64,000 nt of DNA. It comes from Staphylospora marina. GTDB lineage: Bacteria > Bacillota > Bacilli > Thermoactinomycetales > Thermoactinomycetaceae. Both the position numbers and the translations under genes were made by a program. Positions 43,498 through 51,891 of this stretch are shown here, piece by piece. Location: positions 1,716,001 through 1,780,000 of the forward strand of contig NZ_CP034118.1 of assembly GCF_003856495.1 (NCBI RefSeq), in the 5' to 3' direction. How positions within the stretch are numbered: position 1 is the stretch's first letter; the number at the start of each line of letters is the position of its first letter. The notes beneath the pieces were generated by a model. The model had not been told where the DNA came from. It made no database searches and saw only the letters and a list, made by a program, of their open reading frames with translations.

Positions 43498-43669
43498 TGT
43501 TCGGCGTGACCGGCCGAATCTTTGTCCCGTGAATGCGTCCGGAGGCCATCACCGACTCCGGTCACCGCCGTTCCCCGCCCGCGAAAACCCCATATCCTCC
43601 CGTATCACAGGTTTATGTTCATGCAGCAAGGTTATTCGCGGCTTTGGGCAAGTTCTCCCGAAACCGGGA

Positions 43670-44206
43670 TTATTTCGCTTCGGGGAACGTTCTCCGGATG
43701 ACGTCGGACAGATTGTCGATGATTGCGCTGACCGGGCGTCCCCTGCGAATGTCGTTGGCGAAATTTCTCCATTGCTTCACAAAGTCGGGATTGGCCGATA
43801 CATAAACCGTCCGGATGGAAGGATCCACGCTTTTCACTTTCCCGGCCACCCGGTCTTTGAGCCGTTGGGTCATTTTTCCGCCCATTTTTTGCGGCAGGGT
43901 CACGGCCACATAAGCCACCCGGTTGACGAGGATCACATATGCGTTGTCAATTTCGCGCATGTCCTCCAGTTGTCTGGCGATATCATCGCCCGTCCGGATG
44001 CCCCGTGCCAGGAGATCCCTGTCGTCGGTCACGAAATTCCCCTGTCTTCTGGCGTTTCTGTCGGTATCCCGGTACATTCCGTCGTTGACCCGGGTGATCC
44101 GTTGGATGGTTTGATCTTGATCATGGGCCTGCCGGTTTCCGGCACAACCGATGCCGGTCAAAACCAGCACCGATGCCATCGCGGCCGCGATGATTCGTTT
44201 GTTCAT
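43670..44206 (-). CDS. YhcN/YlaJ-family sporulation lipoprotein
   Basis: 178 residues. Lipobox LTGIGC at residues 16-21. The domain shows RITRVNDGMYRDTDRNARRQG, VILVNRVAYVAV and VKSVDPSIRTVYVSANPDFV, as in YhcN/YlaJ, spore-associated lipoproteins that influence germination or outgrowth. Supports a spore-forming host. GGGGGAAAG precedes ATG 44206. Confidence 0.88.
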   Translation of the reverse strand: MNKRIIAAAMASVLVLTGIGCAGNRQAHDQDQTIQRITRVNDGMYRDTDRNARRQGNFVTDDRDLLARGIRTGDDIARQLEDMREIDNAYVILVNRVAYVAVTLPQKMGGKMTQRLKDRVAGKVKSVDPSIRTVYVSANPDFVKQWRNFANDIRRGRPVSAIIDNLSDVIRRTFPEAK

Positions 44207-44287
44207 GATTCTTTCCCCCTGTTATGGTGTTTGGGGGTTAGTATCGACCGCGAATCGCCGGATATGTACGGAAAAAGACAGGAAAAA

Positions 44288-44318
44288 AGCACCCGTTCCG
44301 GCACGTGGAACGGATGCT
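44288..44318 (-). terminator. Terminator of yugP
   Basis: AAGCA-CCGTTCC/GGAACGG-TGCTT hairpin with six T on the minus strand. Confidence 0.65.
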
Positions 44319-44344
44319 TTTCGAAAACGAGGGACTAAACCCGC

Positions 44345-45040
44345 TCAGTCATCGTTTTGTTGGAGGATGAACAGCAGGATGTACTGCAACAGCTCCATCA
44401 GGGCGATCACGGCACCTGCCACGTAGGTCATGGCGGCGGCTCCCAGCACTTTGTTCACGCCGCGGTCCTCTTCCGCTCCGCTGATCATGTTCATCGAAGA
44501 CATGATGACTTTCGCCCGGGAGCTGGCGTTGAATTCCACCGGAAGGGTGACGAGGTGGAACAGCACCACCACGGAGAAAAAGATGATTCCCAGGAGCAAC
44601 AGACCGCTCAGTTTGAAGAAAATGCCCGCGAGCAGCAGGAACGGAACCGCTCCGGAAGTGATGTTCAGCACCGGAACCATGCGGTGACGAAACACGAGTG
44701 CCCCATATGCTTCTTTGTGCTGAATGGCGTGTCCGCATTCGTGAGCGGCAACGGAAATGGCCGCCACCGAATCTGAATGATACACCGCTTCCGACAACCG
44801 GACGGCCCGAACGGTGGGATCATAGTGATCCGTCAGCTTCCCCGGAACCAACTCCACCGGAACATGGGAAAGTCCGTGTGCATCCAGGATCCTTCTGGCC
44901 ACTTCGGCGCCGGTCAATCCCGAACGTGCCCGAACATTGGACCAACGTTTGAAATTGCCCCGGACGCGGAATTGCGCCCACAGCGCGATGGCAAGTCCCA
45001 GCAGCGATCCCAGCAACAACAAAGGATGAATCACAAGCAT
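44345..45040 (-). CDS. yugP: Neutral zinc metallopeptidase YugP (Zn_peptidase_2)
   Basis: 231 residues. N-terminal TM, SGLTGAEVARRILD, catalytic AAHECGHAIQH (HExxH variant), two central TMs, SLPVEFNASSRA-type motif and a C-terminal TM. Membrane-bound metalloprotease family; substrate unknown. GAGGAGG is 5-6 nt before ATG 45040. Confidence 0.92.
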   Translation of the reverse strand: MLVIHPLLLLGSLLGLAIALWAQFRVRGNFKRWSNVRARSGLTGAEVARRILDAHGLSHVPVELVPGKLTDHYDPTVRAVRLSEAVYHSDSVAAISVAAHECGHAIQHKEAYGALVFRHRMVPVLNITSGAVPFLLLAGIFFKLSGLLLLGIIFFSVVVLFHLVTLPVEFNASSRAKVIMSSMNMISGAEEDRGVNKVLGAAAMTYVAGAVIALMELLQYILLFILQQNDD

Positions 45041-45384
45041 CCGAATCCTCCTCTCAGATCTTTCAATCGGAGACCCATTTCAATGGCCAACTCAAGAAAT
45101 CCGGAAAACGGGTTTGTACCATTATTATCCATACCCGTCCCGTGATCATTCCATGACTTTCGGACCCGCATGATCAAAGGTTCCCCCTTCCAATATAAAT
45201 CAAACCCCCGGGTCAGACAATGATTCACATTGCGATCGAATCCCCGGATTCCTGCAACGTTTCTGTCAGTTCTTTCCGAAACTTTTTCATACGGCGAATG
45301 ATTGTTATAATGGTCCATGGTTTTTTATTCCTACAGGAAGATCGTTTGTTCGGATATTCCGGCGAAAGGAGGCAGGGCAGTTCG
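45041..45384. other. 344-nt divergent region between yugP and the antiporter gene
   Basis: No gene supported. Contains the yugP SD at its left end and the antiporter promoter at 45303-45311; the rest shows no obvious structure. Confidence 0.4.
45303..45311 (+). promoter_or_regulatory. Extended -10 promoter of the antiporter gene
   Basis: TGTTATAAT, a perfect extended -10; the -35 (TTTTTC) is weak. Confidence 0.5.
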
Positions 45385-46602
45385 ATGCAATCGCTTACCG
45401 ATTGGTTCAGCCCCGAGACGTTCAAGGACATGCACTTTCTTTTTGATTTGGCACTCATCGTTTTCATCGTGAAACTGGCGGGTCATCTCAGCCGAAAATG
45501 GGGTCAGCCTTCCGTCATGGGTGAAATCCTCGCCGGCATCCTGGCGGGACCTTCCCTGCTCGGTTGGCTTGAGCCGACCCCGTTCATCCGGGAACTGGCG
45601 GAGATCGGCGTGATTCTGCTGATGTTTCTCGCGGGATTGGAAACGGATCTGGACGAATTCAAAAAGTCGGCCTTCGCCTCCACGTCGGTGGCGGTCAGCG
45701 GAGTGGTGTTGCCTCTCGTCGGGGGCTTGGGCGTGGGCATGATGTTCGGATATGATCTGAACACTTCCGTGTTCATCGGAACCCTGCTGGTGGCCACCAG
45801 CGTCAGCATCTCCGTCCAGACTCTCCGGGAACTGGGCCGGCTCCGCAGCAAAGAAGGCGTCACCATCCTCGGCGCCGCCGTATTGGACGATGTGCTCGGG
45901 ATTCTGATCCTGTCCCTGGTGATTGGCTTTGCCGCCGGCGAAAGCGGCGGTGCGGAAGGCGGAATCGTCGCTCTTCTCATCAAAATCGTCGCGTTCTTCA
46001 TCTTGGTGGTGTTGGTGGGACGCAAGTTGCTTGCGGGGATCATCGAGCGTGCAAATCGATGGCTGTCCGCCGAAGCGGGAGTGGCCGTCGGAATCGGCAT
46101 TGCCCTCCTGTTCGCATTTCTGGCGGAAATGTTCGGCATGGCAGGCATCGTCGGTTCCTATTTTGCGGGATTGATGCTCGGCAAATCGCCTGCGGGAAAA
46201 GCCGTGTTCTCCAAGTTGGAAACCGTGTCCTTCTCATTCCCCGTTCCGGTGTTCTTTGTCAGCATCGGTTTGATTGCCGACATCAGGAACATTGACACGC
46301 AATTCGCCCTGTTGATCGCCATCCTGACCGTCGTGGCCATCCTGACCAAATTGGTCGGCGGTGCGATCGGTGCCAAATTCGCCGGATTTTCCGCCCGAAG
46401 TTCGCTGGGGATCGGAGCCGGCATGGTGGCTCGCGGAGAAGTCGGATTGATCGTGGCCACGATCGGATTGAGCAAAGGATTGATTCCCGGGGAACTGTTC
46501 ACGGCGACGGTGGTCATCGTGCTGGTCACCACTTTGGTCACTCCCCCGATTCTCAAATGGTTTTTCGATCCCACTCCCTCCACCGGGTCCTCATCGACAT
46601 GA
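45385..46602 (+). CDS. CPA2-family cation/proton antiporter (KefB/NapA/GerN type)
   Basis: 405 residues, about 12 TM helices. VMGEILAGILAGPSLLG, FLAGLETDLDEF, and the ion-binding acidic pair in AVLDDVLGIL mark the CPA2 family; two adjacent Asp suggest an electrogenic Na+/H+ exchanger of NapA/GerN kind. No C-terminal TrkA domain. AAAGGAGG is 12 nt before ATG 45385. Confidence 0.9.
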   Translation: MQSLTDWFSPETFKDMHFLFDLALIVFIVKLAGHLSRKWGQPSVMGEILAGILAGPSLLGWLEPTPFIRELAEIGVILLMFLAGLETDLDEFKKSAFASTSVAVSGVVLPLVGGLGVGMMFGYDLNTSVFIGTLLVATSVSISVQTLRELGRLRSKEGVTILGAAVLDDVLGILILSLVIGFAAGESGGAEGGIVALLIKIVAFFILVVLVGRKLLAGIIERANRWLSAEAGVAVGIGIALLFAFLAEMFGMAGIVGSYFAGLMLGKSPAGKAVFSKLETVSFSFPVPVFFVSIGLIADIRNIDTQFALLIAILTVVAILTKLVGGAIGAKFAGFSARSSLGIGAGMVARGEVGLIVATIGLSKGLIPGELFTATVVIVLVTTLVTPPILKWFFDPTPSTGSSST

Positions 46603-46671
46603 ACGCCCGATCCCCGGAAGCTCCGGTCCATGAGAAGCGAAGAACCCGTCCCGACGCGGGAAATTCCATGG

Positions 46672-46706
46672 AAACGCCCCTTGCAGATTGAACGCAGGGG
46701 GCGTTT
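46672..46706. terminator. Terminator between converging antiporter and rodA genes
   Basis: AAACGCCCCTTGC pairs with GCAGGGGGCGTTT (one mismatch). T-rich only modestly on either side; placed to serve both genes. Confidence 0.55.
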
Positions 46707-46720
46707 CGCGGTTCAACGGG

Positions 46721-47878
46721 TCAATCTTCAAACACGGTCCATTCCTTCTCCGGCTCCGGTCTCATTCCGAGGCCCAGCACCATTCCCACCGACACCAGTT
46801 GCGTGATGAGCGAGGTTCCCCCGTAGCTCATCAGCGGCAAAGGAAGCCCGGTGATCGGCATCAGCCCGAGCGTCATGCCGATATTCTGATACACCTGAAA
46901 CAGCAGCATGCCGACAACCCCCGCCGCGATCAAGGACGAAAAGGTGTACCCGGAGCGCATGCCGATCCGGATCAGCCGGTAGATGAGAGCGAGGTACAAC
47001 AGGATCAGCAAACAACCTCCCACAAACCCGAATTCCTCGGCGATGACGGCAAAAATGAAATCGTTGTGCGGTTCCGGAATCCAGTTTCCCATGGACTGGG
47101 TGCCGTTGTGGAATCCCTTGCCCAACATCATGCCCGACCCGATGGCAATCTTGGCTTGCGTCGCCTGATATCCCGCACCGGTGGGATCGGAAGCGGGGTC
47201 CAAAAAAACCTGAATCCGTTCGATCTGGTGCGGCTTGAGCAGGACATGGAGAAACGGGTGATTTTGTCGGTACAACCACCAAAGCCCCGCCACCCCTCCG
47301 GCCAAAACCGCCAATCCTCCCGTGAACCAACGAATGTCCGCACCTCCGACAAACAACATGGCCACCAGAATTCCGGCGAGAACCAATCCCGTTCCCAAGT
47401 CGGGTTGTGCTAAAATAATCAGGAAAGGAATGGCAAACAAGGCGGCAATCGGGATGGACAACCCTTTCAGGCTCCCGAATGTTTCCCGGTGTTCCGTGAT
47501 CAACTTGGCCATCAGAAGAATGAACACCGGCTTGATCAGCTCCGAGGGTTGAAACTGAAGCCCGCCGATGCGAATCCACTGCCTGGCACCGTTCACCTCC
47601 GTTCCCAAACCGGGAACTTCCACCAATAGCAGGAGAAACAACCCGATTCCGTATAAAAGATAAGGAAAACGGCCCTGCCCCCACATGCGCCAGTCCACGG
47701 CCATGGCCACGATCAACCCCGCGAACCCGGCGACCAGCCACATCAACTGTTTTCCCACGAATGACGGATCCCGGGTGTGAGTGGCCGACGAAATGGCCAT
47801 AATGCTGAAGACCGACAGACACACAAGCAGAAGGACGGCAATCCAGTCGATGCGGCGAATCAATCGCATGTTCTTCAT
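46721..47878 (-). CDS. rodA: SEDS-family peptidoglycan glycosyltransferase, RodA type
   Basis: 385 residues, ten TM helices. Signatures: ARQWIRIGGLQFQPSELIK, LAQPDLGTGLV, EPHNDFIFAVIAEEFGF with the catalytic Asp/Glu region, and LPLPLMSYGGTSL. Polymerises lipid II with a class B PBP during elongation. SD AAGGGG before ATG 47878. Head-to-head with a second SEDS gene 72 bp away. Confidence 0.9.
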   Translation of the reverse strand: MKNMRLIRRIDWIAVLLLVCLSVFSIMAISSATHTRDPSFVGKQLMWLVAGFAGLIVAMAVDWRMWGQGRFPYLLYGIGLFLLLLVEVPGLGTEVNGARQWIRIGGLQFQPSELIKPVFILLMAKLITEHRETFGSLKGLSIPIAALFAIPFLIILAQPDLGTGLVLAGILVAMLFVGGADIRWFTGGLAVLAGGVAGLWWLYRQNHPFLHVLLKPHQIERIQVFLDPASDPTGAGYQATQAKIAIGSGMMLGKGFHNGTQSMGNWIPEPHNDFIFAVIAEEFGFVGGCLLILLYLALIYRLIRIGMRSGYTFSSLIAAGVVGMLLFQVYQNIGMTLGLMPITGLPLPLMSYGGTSLITQLVSVGMVLGLGMRPEPEKEWTVFED

Positions 47879-47950
47879 CGGTGATCCCCTTACCGCTGCA
47901 AATTCGTACAAGCGCGTGATACAAAACGGATCTCAAAGGAGTTTGGAAAC

Positions 47951-49108
47951 ATGAAGCGAGACAGACCCGATTATTGGCTGATATTGATCACGTTTCTGTT
48001 GCTGGGGTTTGGTCTGGTCATGGTGTTCAGTGCAAGTTATTTCAAAGGTATCATCGATCCGGACATACAGGATTCCTATTTTTTCTTCAAGCGGCAACTT
48101 CTCTTCGGGGGAATCGGGCTGATCCTGTTTTTCGTCTTCTCCAACATTCCCTACCATACATACCGGAAGAACGTCGGTTGGATTCTGCTGTTGTCCCTCT
48201 TTCTCCTGATCCTGGTCCCTTTGTTCGGAGAAGTGAGAAACGGCGCACGTCGTTGGATCGATCTCGGCATGTTTTCCTTCCAGCCTTCGGAACTGGTCAA
48301 ACTGGGCATGATCATCTACACGGCATCCATCATGGTGAAAAAGCAGCCGGTCATGGATGATTTCAAGCGAGCCATCGTTCCCCCGCTCGTGGTGATCGGA
48401 TTGATCTGCACCCTGCTGGTCATTCAACCTCATTTCAGTGCGACCGTCATCATTCTGGCCACCTGCATGCTCGTGATTTACTGTGCCGGGATCCGCTTCA
48501 AACACCTGTTGGTGCTGTTCGCCGCCGGCGTCCCCGTCTTGATCGGGGTCATGGTCACGGGCAGTTACCGGTTGAAACGCCTGGCATCGCTGACGGATCC
48601 GATGTCCGATCCGTCCGGGAGCGGCTATCAGATCCTGCAATCGCTCTACGCCATCGGACCGGGCGGCCTCACCGGAGTGGGGCTCGGGAAAAGCATTCAA
48701 AAAATGGCATACCTTCCGGAAGCCCATACCGATTTCATTTTTTCCATCATCGCGGAAGAACTGGGCTTCATCGGAAGTGCGTTCCTGATTCTCCTGTTTG
48801 TCGCGCTGATCCTGCGGGGAGTGATGATTTCCGTTCAGGCCCCCGATCTGTTCGGTACGCTGCTGGGCATCGGCATCGTGGGCTTGACGGGCATTGAAAC
48901 CATCTTCAATCTGGGCGTGGTTACGGCCCTGTTGCCGGTCACCGGCGTTCCCCTTCCGCTGATCAGTTATGGAGGAACCGCCCTGCTCATCAAAATGATG
49001 GGCCTCGGAATCCTGCTCAACATCTCCCGATACCGCACCAAAAAAACAAAGTCGTCGAAGGCGACCCGCCCACAACCGACCGGCGCACCGCTGACGGGGC
49101 AGGGATGA
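47951..49108 (+). CDS. SEDS-family peptidoglycan glycosyltransferase, FtsW/RodA type
   Basis: 385 residues, ten TM helices. Signatures GLVMVFSASY, ARRWIDLGMFSFQPSELVKL, IQPHFSAT, PEAHTDFIFSIIAEELGF and VPLPLISYGGTA. The VFSAS and ARRWIDLG motifs lean towards FtsW/SpoVE. Septal or spore-cortex synthesis is possible. AAAGGAG lies before ATG 47951. Divergent from the rodA-like gene. Confidence 0.9.
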   Translation: MKRDRPDYWLILITFLLLGFGLVMVFSASYFKGIIDPDIQDSYFFFKRQLLFGGIGLILFFVFSNIPYHTYRKNVGWILLLSLFLLILVPLFGEVRNGARRWIDLGMFSFQPSELVKLGMIIYTASIMVKKQPVMDDFKRAIVPPLVVIGLICTLLVIQPHFSATVIILATCMLVIYCAGIRFKHLLVLFAAGVPVLIGVMVTGSYRLKRLASLTDPMSDPSGSGYQILQSLYAIGPGGLTGVGLGKSIQKMAYLPEAHTDFIFSIIAEELGFIGSAFLILLFVALILRGVMISVQAPDLFGTLLGIGIVGLTGIETIFNLGVVTALLPVTGVPLPLISYGGTALLIKMMGLGILLNISRYRTKKTKSSKATRPQPTGAPLTGQG

Positions 49109-49190
49109 TGCTTCCCTCGACGATTCTCACGAAACGTTCGCCCGTCCCGGCGCCCATCCGGACGGGCGAATTCCTCTTTGAGCTGTCCGA

Positions 49191-49646
49191 TCACTCCCGC
49201 TCGAGACCGATGAGGAGAATCCCGTCTTTTCCCCAAATCTTTTTCGTCCGGAATCCGTATTTTCGGTAACAGCGGATCGCCGGGCCGTTTTTCATCCCCG
49301 TACTCACCTCAAAGCGGGTGATTCCGGGATGCCCGAGCACCTCCTCAAGGAGGGAAGAAGCCACTCCCCGCCGGAAAAAATCCGGGTGAACGGCAAGACG
49401 GGTAATGGTGAGGACCGAGCCGTTCCGTTCGTAAGAGATCACGCCGGCCACACGGGATCCGCAAACGGCCGCCATCCAGGTGTCCGGAGATCGCCGAATC
49501 TGTTCTTTCCCCTGTCTGAGCGGCGGGAAATCGTCCACTCCAAGCAGTGCCGCCTCCACCCGATACGCGGCGTGCAGCACCTCCACCAATTCATCCACCC
49601 ATTCCCCGCGTCCGGGATGAATCTTCATCACTTCGAAGCGGGTCAT
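49191..49646 (-). CDS. GNAT acetyltransferase (RimI-like)
   Basis: 151 residues: central LTITRLAVHPDFFRRGVASSLLEEV carries the acetyl-CoA-binding R-x2-GxA loop, followed by STGMKNGPAIRCYRKYGF. Acceptor unknown. ATG 49646 overlaps the upstream ferredoxin-like gene by 4 nt (ATGA), so the two are coupled. Confidence 0.85.
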   Translation of the reverse strand: MTRFEVMKIHPGRGEWVDELVEVLHAAYRVEAALLGVDDFPPLRQGKEQIRRSPDTWMAAVCGSRVAGVISYERNGSVLTITRLAVHPDFFRRGVASSLLEEVLGHPGITRFEVSTGMKNGPAIRCYRKYGFRTKKIWGKDGILLIGLERE

Positions 49647-49942
49647 CCGGCGATTTCTCCCTGTGCTTCCACGATGACATCGCCATGTACGAACGGTTGG
49701 CACGCCAACCTTCCGCCATCGGCAAGGGAACCATCCATCAGGCGGAACCATTTCAATTCCGTATGCTCGCTGAGGTGTTCCATGCCTTCCCTGACCCGGA
49801 CCTCACCAGTCCCGCAACGCCCGGTGGTGCACCGGAACGGGACGGGGATGCCCCGGACGGTCGCTTCGAGCCAAAGACCGGCGCCGTTTGCCGCGTTCAT
49901 TTTATAGGTTTTGCCTTCCACCACGATTGTCACACAGTACAT
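49643..49942 (-). CDS. 2Fe-2S ferredoxin-like protein missing one cluster cysteine
   Basis: 99 residues of the plant-type ferredoxin fold. The cluster loop reads FRCTTGRCGTGEV: the first two cysteines (C-x4-C) are present, but the third ligand position is glycine (codon GGT, one base from TGT); the fourth cysteine is in GRLACQ. Family members are small electron carriers. The missing ligand suggests a lost or altered cluster. ATG 49942 has GGGAG 11 nt upstream. Followed by a GNAT gene with 4-nt overlap. Confidence 0.75.
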   Translation of the reverse strand: MYCVTIVVEGKTYKMNAANGAGLWLEATVRGIPVPFRCTTGRCGTGEVRVREGMEHLSEHTELKWFRLMDGSLADGGRLACQPFVHGDVIVEAQGEIAG

Positions 49943-50036
49943 GCAAAAATCCACTCCCTTGCCGGTTCCGTTCACGAAAAAACCATCATCTCCGGACGGA
50001 GGATGATGGCATTCGTTTGCGTCGGGGTCAATGCAA

Positions 50037-50651
50037 TCACTTGGTATCAAACGTCTTTTTGTGTTGCGGATTCCAAAGAATCCAACCGATCCAGGCAGCC
50101 GCGAAGGGCAGTGCCACCAAGACCAGCTTTGTGCCGTATTGGTGAAGGGCGTCAAACACGATTTCCCAATTGGCTCCCAGCACGTACCCCAGGCCGATGA
50201 ATGACGCACTCCAGAAAACGGCGCCGGTATAGGCATAAAGGGCGAACCGCGGGAACGGGATGTTGGAGATGCCTGCCAGATACGCCGTCACGTGGCGAAC
50301 ACCGGGAATGAAGTATCCGAAAAAGAGAAGCAAACTGCCGTATTTTCGAAACAGCACCCGGGTCACTCTCAGCCGTCTTCGCGTGATGAAAATCTTGGGA
50401 CCGTATTTTTTGAGAAAGGGATATCCGAAGGAAAGGCCGAGAACGTAACTGAGTGTGATTCCGCACATGGAACCGACCAACGCACTCAGAAAGGTGGGAA
50501 CCAACTGAAGCCGGCCGACGGATGAAAGATAACCCACAAACGTCATCATGATTTCATCCGGAAGCGGCAATCCCACAATCCCCAACATCAGGAAGAGGAA
50601 TATTCCGATGTAGCCGTATTCCAGCAACAGATCGAAGAGTGCTTGTTCCAT
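50037..50651 (-). CDS. DedA-family membrane protein
   Basis: 204 residues, about five hydrophobic segments. DedA markers: GLPLPDEIMM, FGYFIPGVRHVTAYLAGISNIPF (F/Y-R-x3-P...G-R-x3). DedA proteins recycle lipid carriers across the membrane (undecaprenyl phosphate or PE/PS). The SD (CGGGGTTG) is modest. The ferredoxin-like gene follows 94 nt downstream. Confidence 0.92.
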   Translation of the reverse strand: MEQALFDLLLEYGYIGIFLFLMLGIVGLPLPDEIMMTFVGYLSSVGRLQLVPTFLSALVGSMCGITLSYVLGLSFGYPFLKKYGPKIFITRRRLRVTRVLFRKYGSLLLFFGYFIPGVRHVTAYLAGISNIPFPRFALYAYTGAVFWSASFIGLGYVLGANWEIVFDALHQYGTKLVLVALPFAAAWIGWILWNPQHKKTFDTK

Positions 50652-50731
50652 GGTTCAACCCCGTTTATCCTCTCTTCAAAACACCTATAGCATATCATAC
50701 TTCCAATCGGGACAAAAGATGCTCCCCGTAC

Positions 50732-51460
50732 TCACGGGCGAAGGCTTCTCAACACGCGGATGCCGTTGAGATGCATGTGGTACAGAAACACCAGGTCGAG
50801 GAAGTCGGCATCGTGAGCGGCAATTCCTTCCTTTATGGCGACATCGACGGGCAGATCGTACGTCCTCGAATGGCTGGCCGGAACGATCACTTCCGCCCGC
50901 GCATTTTGTTCATTGGCAAACAGGCGGATACCGGTGGCGTTCTGGTAGATGCACAGATCGGTGCAATCGCCCACGACGAGGAACGTGGCCGGCCCTTGCT
51001 CCAACACGTTTTCCAACCACTCGAAAAAGCGCACCCCTTCTTCATCGGTGCCGAACAATCCGTTTGTGGCGTTTTTCCGGAACACCCGGACACCATCAAG
51101 CGAAGCGAATCGCTGAAGCGGCTCCACCACTTCCGCCTCTTCCGTTCCCCGGATGCAGTGAGGAGGAAACGCGGAAAATTCCACGGCATCCGGCGGATGG
51201 GAATCGTTCAGGAACACGAATCTGCTTGCCGGGACTCCTTTGTCCATCGCCGCTTGCAAAAGTTCGCTCACGTGCGTCACCATTTCCGCCACCCGTTCGC
51301 TGGACAAAGGCCCTGTCTCGCAAAATCCCTTCAATACATCCACCACCACGATCACGATGTGATCCGCCCCGCCCGCATCACGAATCACTTCATCCAACGT
51401 CAATTCGGGGTTTGCCTCCGCCCACTCCTTCAAGTAACGGATGAATGTTTGTTCCCGCAT
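50732..51460 (-). CDS. Isochorismatase/nicotinamidase-family cysteine hydrolase
   Basis: 242 residues. VIVVVDVLKGFCETG carries the catalytic Asp, a lysine sits at FRKNATNGLFGT, and the nucleophile region is VVGDCTDLCIYQNATG (Cys in DLCIYQ), all as in nicotinamidase-like hydrolases. The substrate cannot be settled. ATG 51460 has GGAGGAG 8 nt upstream. The frame stays open for 957 nt upstream through the tandem repeats, but the SD and family length argue for this start. Confidence 0.85.
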   Translation of the reverse strand: MREQTFIRYLKEWAEANPELTLDEVIRDAGGADHIVIVVVDVLKGFCETGPLSSERVAEMVTHVSELLQAAMDKGVPASRFVFLNDSHPPDAVEFSAFPPHCIRGTEEAEVVEPLQRFASLDGVRVFRKNATNGLFGTDEEGVRFFEWLENVLEQGPATFLVVGDCTDLCIYQNATGIRLFANEQNARAEVIVPASHSRTYDLPVDVAIKEGIAAHDADFLDLVFLYHMHLNGIRVLRSLRP

Positions 51461-51542
51461 GAATGTCACTCCTCCTCCGGGCTGATTGCATGGACAATTC
51501 GATCTTATCAGAACGCGGCCGTGACAGGAAGTCAAAACGCGA

Positions 51543-51863
51543 TGGCATTCGGTCTGTCGGTTGCCCATCCCTGCTCGTTTCGTTGCCGGCAAAGGCTCTT
51601 TCAGGAATTGACAGCGGAGAGGCTGGGCTGTACATATTGCATGGCCTGCCGCTGGCAATCCCTGTTCGTTTCGTTGCCGGCGCAAAGGCTCTCTCAGGGG
51701 TGCCAGCCGAGAGGTTGTACGTAATGCATAGTTTGTCGGTTGCCCATCCTGCTCGTTTCGTTGCCGGCGCAAAGGCTCTCTCAGGGGTGCCAGCCGAGAG
51801 GTTGTACGTAATGCATGGTTTGTCGGTTGCCCATCCTGCTCGTTTCGTTGCCGGCGCAAAGGC
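51543..51863. repeat. 87-bp tandem direct repeat (about 3.5 copies)
   Basis: Two complete copies at 51642-51728 and 51729-51815 share an identical 63-nt block; a third copy is cut after 48 nt (51816-51863) with one mismatch, and a diverged copy precedes at 51543-51641. Each contains TTGCCGGCGCAA and CTCTC...GAGAG hairpins. 87 is a multiple of 3, so frames stay open across it on both strands. It fills most of the gap between the isochorismatase and M42 genes. Confidence 0.9.
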
Positions 51864-51891
51864 GTCACTGCCACTCTCCGAATTCTGCCGT

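Noticed and set aside
46728-47936. 402-codon minus frame overlapping rodA
   Set aside because: Different frame of the same strand; rodA frame carries all SEDS motifs.
51543-51863. Possible CRISPR array
   Set aside because: Repeats are contiguous 87-bp units without unique spacers; no cas genes nearby.
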